A stretch of DNA of 64,000 nucleotides, from NCBI RefSeq assembly GCF_037126245.1, contig NZ_CP136925.1, positions 1,480,001 through 1,544,000 on the forward strand, given 5' to 3'. Under the pieces are notes generated by a model. That model was given only the letters and a program-made list of their open reading frames with translations. It searched no databases and was not told the origin of the DNA. Positions 9,268-16,259 of this stretch are shown here, piece after piece (position 1 is the stretch's first letter; each line of letters begins with the position of its first letter). The DNA is from Mangrovimonas cancribranchiae. Its GTDB lineage: Bacteria > Bacteroidota > Bacteroidia > Flavobacteriales > Flavobacteriaceae. The position numbers and the translations under genes are program-made.

Positions 9268-10293
9268 TCAATCAAGAAACCATTGGTACTTGGAATCCCC
9301 ATTGAGAGTTTGTGCCAATCCATTTACAAATTGAAATGCATTTAAGTTTCGATTTAAAAATGTGTCAATATAACTAGACTTAACAGCTCCTGTACATAAA
9401 TTATAAAGTTTCCATAAGTCTATGCTACCATCTTTACTTCTGCAAAAATTAACATCGTTATAATAATCCTTTGCAATGGTGCTGAACTGGTTATCTGTCA
9501 ACATTAAATTAGGTAACTCTTGCTTTTCACTTTTCGGTAAATAGTTATAAAGTTTTGCTTTACCTATAAGCTGACCAAACTGTTTTTCACTTAAAGTAAA
9601 TTGTGATAATCGCTCCATAGTATTTAGATGAAAGTCAGCATCATAATTGGAAACCAATTGTGCTACTTTTTCACCAAGTTCATGGGTACTCATAACCTTA
9701 ATTTCATCTTTATATCCATCTGTTGAAATACACAGGTTTGTACAGATTTTATTAACATATCCAATAAACATTTTAAAGCGTTGCACGGAATGTTTACTAT
9801 GCAAATTATCTGTTGAATAGGATTTTACACCACCAACACATAAGGAAACTTCATTTCCATTAATGATTTTGGTTTGTGATGGTATTTTAGAAACCCATGC
9901 AACGCGCTCATAGAAAATTGTCTTTTGATGGTCTTGCAAATCCTTTGTTGGAATGTGCAAAGCATCAGGCGTTCTCCCTTTTACCATATGTGAAACCCTT
10001 AATTGAGGTCTAGTTATTTCAACATTTCCTAAACTTGCAGATACTGCATTAATTGCAGTTTCTACAAATTCGGTATGGCTAATCGCAACCTCACTATCCT
10101 TAAATACTGGCACGATACAATCTTTTTTTAAGTGTTCCATTGTCACTTGCATTGTATTAGCCTCAATAAAAGGGTTAGGCTCTATTTTTTCCTTTTCTGA
10201 TAGTACTAGACGATTGTTTTGTAATTGCTTATTACTATCAGGAAAGAAAGTATTATTACTTCCCTGATTTTGCTTAACTTTTATTAATTCCAT
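9268..10293 (-). CDS. DUF3871-type mobile-element protein
   Basis: This 341-residue protein of unknown biochemical function resembles DUF3871, a family I associate with Bacteroidota integrative elements. A low-complexity N-terminus (residues 1-50) is followed by a mixed alpha/beta body with a conserved-looking RPQLRVSHMVKGRTPDAL segment around residue 95. This overall layout also recalls DUF932, a phage/plasmid family linked to DNA metabolism. It has no membrane segment or signal peptide. The start overlaps the end of the RecA-like ATPase gene by 20 bases, so the two are co-transcribed and probably act together in element replication or recombination; that role is inferred from context. The family assignment is from memory and moderately sure. 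Confidence 0.6.
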   Translation of the reverse strand: MELIKVKQNQGSNNTFFPDSNKQLQNNRLVLSEKEKIEPNPFIEANTMQVTMEHLKKDCIVPVFKDSEVAISHTEFVETAINAVSASLGNVEITRPQLRVSHMVKGRTPDALHIPTKDLQDHQKTIFYERVAWVSKIPSQTKIINGNEVSLCVGGVKSYSTDNLHSKHSVQRFKMFIGYVNKICTNLCISTDGYKDEIKVMSTHELGEKVAQLVSNYDADFHLNTMERLSQFTLSEKQFGQLIGKAKLYNYLPKSEKQELPNLMLTDNQFSTIAKDYYNDVNFCRSKDGSIDLWKLYNLCTGAVKSSYIDTFLNRNLNAFQFVNGLAQTLNGDSKYQWFLD

Positions 10294-11140
10294 TGCTTGA
10301 GAAGTTTGAAGGTTTAACTAAATTTTCTAATTGTTGTTTTTTGCTTTGAAACTGACTATTTAATGTCTGCTGAAACTGTGGAAACTCCTTGTAGAGCTTC
10401 ATTAACTCACTTATTGATAAACATTCATTAATTCTTGATTCAACTTCATTTTGGCTTATACTACCTTGGTTGCACCAGTCCAAAAGCTGGCGACCTATTT
10501 TTGAGGTAATGACAAATTCACTTTTGTTCATATATAGTCCCGTTCGATCCTTTGAAGCTCTAACAAGATGATTGTCATTTATTAACTCAAAGTTTAACGT
10601 CAGCTCATACTCATAGCCGTCAGCCGTAATTTCTTTTGTACCATGTTTAACAACTTTTGACTTACCATTGCTACCAATATCTAATGAGTAATCAATTTTT
10701 CGCCTTGTAGTTGTAATAATATGGCATTTTGATTGTAGGATACTATCAATAAAGGCTTGATGTCTTTTTTTTACAGGCATCCAGTCCTGAAAACGACCTC
10801 CGAGTTGTTCGTGAATTTGTAGGCAACCGCCTGTTCCTGACCACTCAGGGCTGACGGAATCAATAATAATAACTTCCATACCTGCATCCTCGCAGACTTT
10901 GATAGCTTTAATATATCTTTCTGGACTAAATGGTGCTGATAAATCCAATGTATTATAGTTTCCTAGGTGGCTGTAAAGTGACCCTGATGAGTTTTCACTG
11001 TCTATAAGAGCAATTTTACTCCAATCGTTTGTCATGCCATAGGCTAACAATAAAGCACTATGAGTTTTGCCAAATCCTGATGCGCCAGAAATTCCAATTC
11101 GTAGCTTTACTCGTTCTCTCTGACTTTTCTTTAATTCCAT
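10274..11140 (-). CDS. Sak4/RecA-like phage-type ATPase
   Basis: A single-domain RecA-fold ATPase. Walker A is GASGFGKT close to the N-terminus and the Walker B strand is EVIIIDSVS, followed by IITTTRRK, as in Sak4/AAA_24-type phage recombination proteins that load or anneal single-stranded DNA. I chose the ATG at 11140 (288 residues, MELKKSQRER). The frame is open back to an ATG at 11239, but those 33 extra codons would run through the integrase terminator hairpin at 11211-11244 and are low-complexity. The last 100 residues are helical with Q-rich coiled coil character. It is co-transcribed with the DUF3871 gene, whose start it overlaps. Role in element replication or recombination is inferred from family and context. 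Confidence 0.75.
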   Translation of the reverse strand: MELKKSQRERVKLRIGISGASGFGKTHSALLLAYGMTNDWSKIALIDSENSSGSLYSHLGNYNTLDLSAPFSPERYIKAIKVCEDAGMEVIIIDSVSPEWSGTGGCLQIHEQLGGRFQDWMPVKKRHQAFIDSILQSKCHIITTTRRKIDYSLDIGSNGKSKVVKHGTKEITADGYEYELTLNFELINDNHLVRASKDRTGLYMNKSEFVITSKIGRQLLDWCNQGSISQNEVESRINECLSISELMKLYKEFPQFQQTLNSQFQSKKQQLENLVKPSNFSSNGINKS

Positions 11141-11210
11141 AATTTTTGTATTTAAAATAATTAATAATTGTTGTTTATAATTGTTAAGTTTTATCTGAAT
11201 AAATTCCATG

Positions 11211-11244
11211 AAAAAAGGATGAATATTTATAATATCCATCCTTT
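11211..11244 (-). terminator. Rho-independent terminator of the integrase gene
   Basis: Read on the - strand, the arms AAAGGATG (complement of 11237-11244) and CATCCTTT (complement of 11214-11221) pair, with the stem extended by ATAT after one mismatch, and a run of six T follows. It lies 24 bases after the integrase stop codon. This separates the integrase transcript from the ATPase gene and argues for the shorter ATPase start. Confidence 0.8.
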
Positions 11245-11267
11245 ACATATTTTAAGAAGTTTCTTAA

Positions 11268-12476
11268 CTAAAGGTCTAATAGTTTTTCGTTGGCATCATC
11301 AATAATGTCATTTTCAAACTCCTTTAGGTAGCTGTTAGTAACATCTAAATTAGCATGTCCCATGGATTCTGAAATTACATCTGTCCTAATGCCTTTATAT
11401 TTCATTATTGTAGCATATGAGTGACGTGCAACATAACTGGTAATGTTTTTGTTAATACCTTGGATAGATGCAATCTCTTTAAGTTCTCGATTAAATACTT
11501 TAAGCATTTTATCTTTTCTATATTCAATTTGCATCGGTTCTAATCCAACTTTACCAAGTATAGGAAACACATAAGGTGTGTCTCTGTTTTGTGCTTTATA
11601 ATAATCCAAGATTTTCTGTACAGGTTCAAGTATTTTAATGATAAAAATCTTACCTGTTTTAGAACGCTTATAATACACTTTACCATCTTCAATATTTTTC
11701 CATTCTAGTTTCATCATATCTACATAATTAATACCTCGTAGATAGAAGCTAAATAAGAACATATACTTAGTATCCGTAAGATGAGGATACTTATTTAGGT
11801 CAAGAGCTTCAAACTTTTTAAATTCTGAGACTGTTAATGCTCGTTTTACATTTTTACCTTTGAGTTTTGAAATTTTGTAAGCTCTAAATGGATAATTTTG
11901 AGCATTAGCTTCTCCCATTTTAATAGCATAATTATATAATGCTCTAATGGTTCTCATTTTAAGAGAGATACCTCCATCTGTGTTTTTTCTATTTCTTAAA
12001 TAAACCTCATACTTGTCCAATAGTTTAGGGGTAATATCCCTAAATAGAATATTCTTGTTTTTATTAAACTTGAAAAATGAATTTTTGACATCCTTATATG
12101 CACGTGCATTTCCTGTTTTATGGGATTTTTTGAGGTCGTTTATTCTTTCGTTCCAAAATTCCAATACAGTTGTAACGTTTCCTTTCCTCTTATTTCTGAA
12201 TTTATTCTCAAATTCGGATAAAGTAAAATCAATACCGTTAACAGCAAATTCGTCAATAACTGCATAAGCACGTTCCTTAAACTTGTTAAGCAGTCGATTA
12301 CGTTTTATATAATTTGGATGATTTCTTTTAAACTCATTACCATCCCATTCATCTTTTAGACAGCTTAAATTCAAGCTAATACGCTTTACCTTTCCATATT
12401 TAATAATTTGAAGGTAAATTGGATACTCTCCACTGGACAAGGCTTTAGATTTTTGAATAATCTTAATACTTGCCAT
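11268..12476 (-). CDS. int: Tyrosine recombinase / site-specific integrase
   Basis: A 402-residue integrase of the Bacteroidota type. The N-terminus (residues 1-60) is an arm-type DNA-binding domain (ASIKIIQKSKALSSGEYPIY), residues about 95-200 form the SAM-like core-binding domain, and the rest is catalytic. Visible catalytic positions are the first Arg in FYLRGINYVDMM, the beta-hairpin Lys in RSKTGK, the RH of SYVARHSYAT, the His of MGHANLDVT and the nucleophile Tyr in NSYLKEF. The family catalyses strand exchange between att sites without a cofactor; many target the 3' end of tRNA genes, and a tRNA-Arg lies 3.4 kb away. It is flanked by hairpins on both sides (11211-11244, 12493-12523), so it is an isolated transcription unit. 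It appears intact. Confidence 0.93.
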   Translation of the reverse strand: MASIKIIQKSKALSSGEYPIYLQIIKYGKVKRISLNLSCLKDEWDGNEFKRNHPNYIKRNRLLNKFKERAYAVIDEFAVNGIDFTLSEFENKFRNKRKGNVTTVLEFWNERINDLKKSHKTGNARAYKDVKNSFFKFNKNKNILFRDITPKLLDKYEVYLRNRKNTDGGISLKMRTIRALYNYAIKMGEANAQNYPFRAYKISKLKGKNVKRALTVSEFKKFEALDLNKYPHLTDTKYMFLFSFYLRGINYVDMMKLEWKNIEDGKVYYKRSKTGKIFIIKILEPVQKILDYYKAQNRDTPYVFPILGKVGLEPMQIEYRKDKMLKVFNRELKEIASIQGINKNITSYVARHSYATIMKYKGIRTDVISESMGHANLDVTNSYLKEFENDIIDDANEKLLDL

Positions 12477-12492
12477 ATCTTTATATTGTTAT

Positions 12493-12523
12493 AAACAGCC
12501 CCAAAATTGAGGCTGTTTTTTTG
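12493..12523. terminator. Hairpin terminator between integrase and DUF3987 gene
   Basis: AAACAGCC (12493-12500) and GGCTGTTT (12511-12518) form an 8-bp stem. A run of seven T follows on the + strand and a weaker TTTATAAC on the - strand. It is placed to stop - strand transcripts from the DUF3987 operon just ahead of the integrase start. Confidence 0.65.
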
Positions 12524-12546
12524 TTGAAATTGCAGAAATTGCAATC

Positions 12547-13824
12547 TTATCCTAAAACTCTTTTATACTTACCGTGTTTGATTTTACGGATGACTTTTTT
12601 CTTTCTCCATTGTTTTAATTTTTCATCCATGGTTCGCTCAGGAATACCAAATTTTTCTGCTTTCTCAATAGCTTCCTTTCTCATAAAAGTTTCATTCAAG
12701 GAAAACAGCAAATCATCTTCTTGCTGATTCAATAAGGTATCATTGAACTCGCTGAAAATTTGTAGTGCATGTCTCAAAAGATTCTTAGTCAATGAAGCCG
12801 CTATATCATAATCTACATTATTACAAATTATATCTTGTGATAAATCAAGATTATCATTACTGTAATTTCTGATAACGGTTAGTACCATAGCTATTCTAAA
12901 TAAAATCAAGCCGTGTCTTCTAACATTAGAAATAAAATCTTCAGAATTATTTTCAACTACAGAATCTGAAATATGAGTCATTAGATTATTAAAATATTCC
13001 ATTTGTTCAAGTGAAAATTTAAACTCAATTTCAGATGGATTTTGGAATAGCTTTCCATATAAAGGATAGATACAGTCATTACCTATAGATTCAAAATGTT
13101 TAGATACATCTTCACTATAGCCAAATACATCTTTCCAACCTGAATAGTTTTTAAATTTAAAGTACATGAACCTACTAAAAAGTCCATTTTCTTTAGACTG
13201 AATTAGAGGTTTTACTTGGTCAGGTGTTCCACAAAGGACCATAGAAAGTCTAGGGTTATCAATCTCTAAATTTAAGTTGTCTTTCTTACGTGTTATTGAA
13301 AGTTTTTCGTGATGAAATGCTTTACGCAAAACATCACTAAAATTCCCCCAGTCATTCGTCATAGCTCCTGTTATAGAATCAGCTTCAGACTCTAAAATAA
13401 TACTCCCATAATGTGAGTCTGCTAACGATGAATATATTTGAGATGAACTTGTATTTCCTGCAATAATCTTGTACTTAATACCAGGACAGTCGTCATTGTC
13501 AATGTCCTTGTTTTTTTTACAATCTTTTGCTTCTTGTTCACTATCATTTTTAATTTTTTCATGAATAGATTTTACAAGACCGATTGCATATTTTACTGCT
13601 CCTTTTCCTGATGCGGCTGGTGCAACGATAAAAAAGTATAGATTTGAGTAAACTTTGCTACCGCCATAAATACCATAAACTTTGGGTAAACATCCACTTA
13701 AAACTCCTAAGCAAGACAGCAGTACAATATCTCGTTCTCTGTCTTCAAATAAATCCGTTAATTGTTTTAACGGTTCAGGCAGATTTTGATATATCTGCTC
13801 ATCTATTTTCATATTTTTATCCAT
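12547..13824 (-). CDS. DUF3987 primase/helicase-like ATPase
   Basis: This 425-residue protein matches DUF3987, a P-loop family found in Bacteroidota mobile elements and related to plasmid or phage primase-helicases. The Walker A-like loop is APAASGKG near residue 72, and a Walker B-like IILESEAD follows near residue 145, with a sensor-like VLCGTPDQV near 205. The C-terminus (residues about 370-425) is a winged-helix-like DNA-binding region, EKFGIPERTMDEKLKQW, rich in basic residues. Its start overlaps the end of the DUF5131 gene by 8 bases, giving an operon HTH-DUF5131-DUF3987. A likely job is unwinding or priming the element origin; this is inference, since no origin was recognised. Confidence 0.8.
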   Translation of the reverse strand: MDKNMKIDEQIYQNLPEPLKQLTDLFEDRERDIVLLSCLGVLSGCLPKVYGIYGGSKVYSNLYFFIVAPAASGKGAVKYAIGLVKSIHEKIKNDSEQEAKDCKKNKDIDNDDCPGIKYKIIAGNTSSSQIYSSLADSHYGSIILESEADSITGAMTNDWGNFSDVLRKAFHHEKLSITRKKDNLNLEIDNPRLSMVLCGTPDQVKPLIQSKENGLFSRFMYFKFKNYSGWKDVFGYSEDVSKHFESIGNDCIYPLYGKLFQNPSEIEFKFSLEQMEYFNNLMTHISDSVVENNSEDFISNVRRHGLILFRIAMVLTVIRNYSNDNLDLSQDIICNNVDYDIAASLTKNLLRHALQIFSEFNDTLLNQQEDDLLFSLNETFMRKEAIEKAEKFGIPERTMDEKLKQWRKKKVIRKIKHGKYKRVLG

Positions 13825-14584
13825 TGTCTTTAATTTTTGGATATTGTCTTATTCTAAAAAACTCATTAAAATTTGGGCAATACTTTTCACCTTTCCAGTC
13901 TCTTAAATAGAAATGGTTATGATGATACCATGTACCGAATTGTTTAAAGAAAATAGGTGTTTGCGAATCTCTTAATTGATACATTAATGATAAGAACCAA
14001 GATAGCTCTGACTTTCTATAATTTCCATTAGTACCAGATTCACCACCAATTACAGCCCAATCAATTATATCAATCTCATCTTTTGAAAGAAATATTTCCC
14101 CTAATAAAGGTTCAAAAGAAACCCACCGTAACTCACATGGAACATCTTTAAGAGTATGAAGCCTATGAAGCTCATTCATGGATTCTATACTTACTCCAAG
14201 CCACACATTTGAGTAGTTTTTTTGACACCAATCTTTAGGTAAACATTTCTTGATTCGTTCAGGTCTTTTTGTCAAAATCTGAAAAGTATGATGCTGAGAA
14301 TTTTTGATTATTTCCCAGACTTGAGGTCTGACTTTATCAGCTTCTTGCAAAAAGAAATCTGACATTGAACATGTAAAAATCAGTTGTGATTTTTTTATTG
14401 ATAGTGGTTTAAATAATTGAGATGTATTTATAAAAACGTTTTTAGCATCTTGATTTTGATTTTCAAAATTTCGATACAAATAACAGAATTTACATCCTGC
14501 TGAAACTTTATGGCAACCCATCCAAGGATTCCAAGTAAAGTTAGTCCATGAAATTGAGCTTTCTTTTTTAGCCATGATTACCAC
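13817..14584 (-). CDS. DUF5131 / phage Gp37-Gp68 family protein
   Basis: This 255-residue protein is of the phage Gp37/Gp68 (DUF5131) family. The signature WTNFTWNPWMGC and C24, C31, C34 (C-x6-C-x2-C) lie at the N-terminus. LTKRPERI, WLGVSIES and VIGGESG follow at the expected places, and the C-terminus has FFKQFGTW. The fold is related to radical-SAM/TIM-barrel enzymes and the Cys triad could hold an Fe-S cluster, though the biochemical role of the family is unsettled. Two ATGs are possible: 14584, or 14575 giving MAKKESSISWT; the second trims the overlap with the HTH gene from 17 to 8 bases and is my preference. It lies in an operon with the HTH and DUF3987 genes. Confidence 0.82.
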   Translation of the reverse strand: MVIMAKKESSISWTNFTWNPWMGCHKVSAGCKFCYLYRNFENQNQDAKNVFINTSQLFKPLSIKKSQLIFTCSMSDFFLQEADKVRPQVWEIIKNSQHHTFQILTKRPERIKKCLPKDWCQKNYSNVWLGVSIESMNELHRLHTLKDVPCELRWVSFEPLLGEIFLSKDEIDIIDWAVIGGESGTNGNYRKSELSWFLSLMYQLRDSQTPIFFKQFGTWYHHNHFYLRDWKGEKYCPNFNEFFRIRQYPKIKDNG

Positions 14585-14855
14585 GCTTTAAAAAATTATC
14601 AATTTCATCTTCCAACTCATTAGTCCCAGACACTTCATTTCTGAGCATCCAAACATCTAAATCCGAACGTTTAAAATAGATGAGTTTTCCATTCGGCTTG
14701 TAATAGGTGATTTCACCTTTAGAAGTCATTTTATATAAAAACGACTTACTCACCTTGAGATAGCTTAATGCTTCCTCAAAGTTTAGAATATCCTTACTTA
14801 CTATGTTTTGTTTTTCTAGGATATTCTTTATTTCTATAAGAATTTCATTATTCAT
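14568..14855 (-). CDS. Excisionase-like helix-turn-helix protein
   Basis: A 95-residue DNA-binding protein. Residues 24-75 form the MerR-like winged helix of the excisionase/HTH_17 family: EEALSYLKVSKSFLYKMTSKG, then wing residues KLIYFKRSDLDVWM. A short helix precedes it and an acidic tail follows. Proteins of this kind act as recombination directionality factors or as repressors of integrative elements. It is the first gene of the operon that continues with DUF5131 and DUF3987, so it may set expression of the replication genes. The 133 bases upstream hold no other gene. Which DNA it binds cannot be told from the sequence. Confidence 0.8.
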   Translation of the reverse strand: MNNEILIEIKNILEKQNIVSKDILNFEEALSYLKVSKSFLYKMTSKGEITYYKPNGKLIYFKRSDLDVWMLRNEVSGTNELEDEIDNFLKRGNHG

Positions 14856-14987
14856 AATATACTTATTAGGAAGCCCATAAATTTGAAACCGCGGTATGGG
14901 ATTCGATTATTATGATGCGAAATAACTATATTATAGAAGGAAAGTTTGAAACAGTTAAGTGGTCAAAAAAATGGTTTTTTGTTTCAA

Positions 14988-15785
14988 TTAGATTAAAAAA
15001 TCTTTTTTACGTGCAATAAATTTTTGACGAAGAGCCTTAATATCTCCATTAGTTAAATTGATGTTGTCTTCTATATTATCATATAGCTCAATGCAATGTG
15101 TATTATTGTCATTTGTGTATTTAATTTGAGCTATACGAAGAAAAAAGTCTATAAATTTTAAGGCATTCGTTTGATTAAAATCTCTATTAATAAGAAATTG
15201 ACATACTGTATTAACAACATAATAAGGTATATATTCTTCGGAATATTTAAAGTCTAAATTATTTTCATCCTGTAAGATAGAATTATAATCTTGTTCAGTG
15301 ATTCCGTAATAATATATCAAAGCATTAAAAATATCTTTTTTTAAAAACCAATTATCTATTTTGAGTGCCTTTTCTTTTAAAGGGTTAAACTGTATGGAAG
15401 TAATATTTTTCTTGTCTGATTGGTAAAGTTTAAGAGCTTTAATAATTTGCTTTTTTTGCTTTATAGCATTTACGAAATCATTTGTAAGTGATTCGTTTAG
15501 GTCAGTTTCAAAATATAATAAATGAGTACTTTGGAAACTACATAACAACGAGATAAATTCTTGCTCAAAATCTTGTAATTTATAATGATTTAAAAGTTCC
15601 TTTAAATGGTTGATTATAAATTCTGGAATTAACCCTTTATTATAAGTATTACTAAAACTAGAAATCTCTTGAATATCAAATTCAAAAAATTGAAACGAAT
15701 TTATATTCACTTCAATTAAATCATCTGAGACAAAGTTCTGATATTCGTTATTTTTATACTCTTGAAAGATATACGTTTTACTCAT
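14988..15785 (-). CDS. Unknown protein at the tRNA-side border of the element
   Basis: I do not recognise this 265-residue protein. It is acidic to neutral, rich in Asn, Phe, Tyr and Ile, largely helical, without signal peptide, membrane segment or any nucleotide-binding motif. The N-terminal 50 residues are beta-rich (MSKTYIFQEYKNNEYQ). The C-terminal 35 residues (NGDIKALRQKFIARKKDFLI) are basic and helical, which could contact DNA. It is the last gene before the tRNA cluster, separated from the HTH operon by 133 bases, and shares the element's low GC. Border position fits a regulator, a directionality factor or a cargo gene; I cannot choose between these. Confidence 0.65.
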   Translation of the reverse strand: MSKTYIFQEYKNNEYQNFVSDDLIEVNINSFQFFEFDIQEISSFSNTYNKGLIPEFIINHLKELLNHYKLQDFEQEFISLLCSFQSTHLLYFETDLNESLTNDFVNAIKQKKQIIKALKLYQSDKKNITSIQFNPLKEKALKIDNWFLKKDIFNALIYYYGITEQDYNSILQDENNLDFKYSEEYIPYYVVNTVCQFLINRDFNQTNALKFIDFFLRIAQIKYTNDNNTHCIELYDNIEDNINLTNGDIKALRQKFIARKKDFLI

Positions 15786-15864
15786 CCAATTTAATTTGAG
15801 AAACTAATTTATGAAAAATTGAACCCATATTGAACCCAAGGAAAAAATGAAAAAAGTATTAAAA

Positions 15865-15895
15865 ACAAAAAAGCCACGTCATTACTGACATGGCT
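15865..15895 (-). terminator. Terminator of the tRNA operon
   Basis: On the - strand AGCCATGTCA pairs with TGACGTGGCT (15886-15895 with 15872-15881, one U-G pair, 4-base loop) and is followed by TTTTTTG. It lies 6 bases beyond the 3' end of tRNA-Arg, so it ends the Ser-Pro-Arg transcript. It also marks the limit between tRNA cluster and element genes. Confidence 0.85.
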
Positions 15896-15900
15896 CTTTG

Positions 15901-15974
15901 TGATCGCGACAGGATTCGAACCTGTGACCGTCTGCTTAGAAGGCAGATGCTCTATCCAGCTGAGCTACGCGACC
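15901..15974 (-). tRNA. tRNA-Arg (anticodon UCU)
   Basis: A 74-base cloverleaf: acceptor GGTCGCG pairs with CGCGATC plus discriminator A, and the D-arm has TAGCTCAGC. The anticodon stem-loop is CTGCCTTCTAAGCAG with anticodon TCT, and the T-arm is ACAGGTTCGAATCCTGT. CCA is not encoded. It is the last gene of the tRNA operon, and its 3' end faces the mobile-element genes, so it is the best candidate for the attachment site. Confidence 0.96.
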
Positions 15975-15997
15975 CTTCAAGAATTATAATTCTGAAG

Positions 15998-16072
15998 TCG
16001 GGGTGGCAGGATTCGAACCTGCGACCTCCGCGTCCCAAACGCGGCGCGATAACCGGGCTACGCTACACCCCG
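15998..16072 (-). tRNA. tRNA-Pro (anticodon UGG)
   Basis: A 75-base tRNA with acceptor CGGGGTG/CACCCCG and discriminator A. The anticodon arm is CCGCGTTTGGGACGCGG with anticodon TGG and the T-arm is GCAGGTTCGAATCCTGC. CCA is not encoded. It sits 23 bases upstream of tRNA-Arg in the same transcript. Confidence 0.96.
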
Positions 16073-16077
16073 AAAAC

Positions 16078-16164
16078 TGGCGGAGAGACGGGGATTCGAA
16101 CCCCGGCAACACTTACGCGTTGACAGATTAGCAATCTGCTCCATTACCACTCTGGCACCTCTCC
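16078..16164 (-). tRNA. tRNA-Ser (anticodon GCU)
   Basis: A class II tRNA with a long variable arm: acceptor GGAGAGG pairs with TCTCTCC, discriminator G, anticodon arm CAGATTGCTAATCTG with anticodon GCT, variable arm CAACGCG/TGTTG region and T-arm CGGGGTTCGAATCCCCG. The three bases after the discriminator read CCA, unlike the two neighbouring tRNAs. It is the first gene of the operon. Confidence 0.95.
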
Positions 16165-16203
16165 AAATTTAATACATTAAAGAACATTCCTCAAATGCGG
16201 ATG

Positions 16204-16234
16204 CAAATGTAACGCATCATCTTCAAGAACGCAA
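16204..16234 (-). promoter_or_regulatory. Promoter of the tRNA-Ser/Pro/Arg operon
   Basis: On the - strand a -33 TTG (16232-16234) is followed after 20 bases by TACATTTG (16204-16211), a perfect match to the Bacteroidota -7 box TAnnTTTG. Transcription would start about 35 bases before tRNA-Ser. Confidence 0.6.
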
Positions 16235-16259
16235 CTATTTCAAATATTTTTTTATCAAT

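Noticed and set aside
11141-11239. Upstream ATG of the Sak4-like ATPase at 11239
   Set aside because: The 33 extra codons overlap the integrase terminator hairpin and do not resemble the family.
14888-14895. ACCGCGGT palindrome upstream of the HTH gene as an operator or origin core
   Set aside because: A single 8-base palindrome without repeats or iterons is not enough support.
15890-16123. A 77-residue + strand reading frame
   Set aside because: It is the antisense of the tRNA-Arg and tRNA-Pro genes; the peptide (CDRDRIRTCDRLLRR and similar) is the well-known artefact of translated tRNAs.
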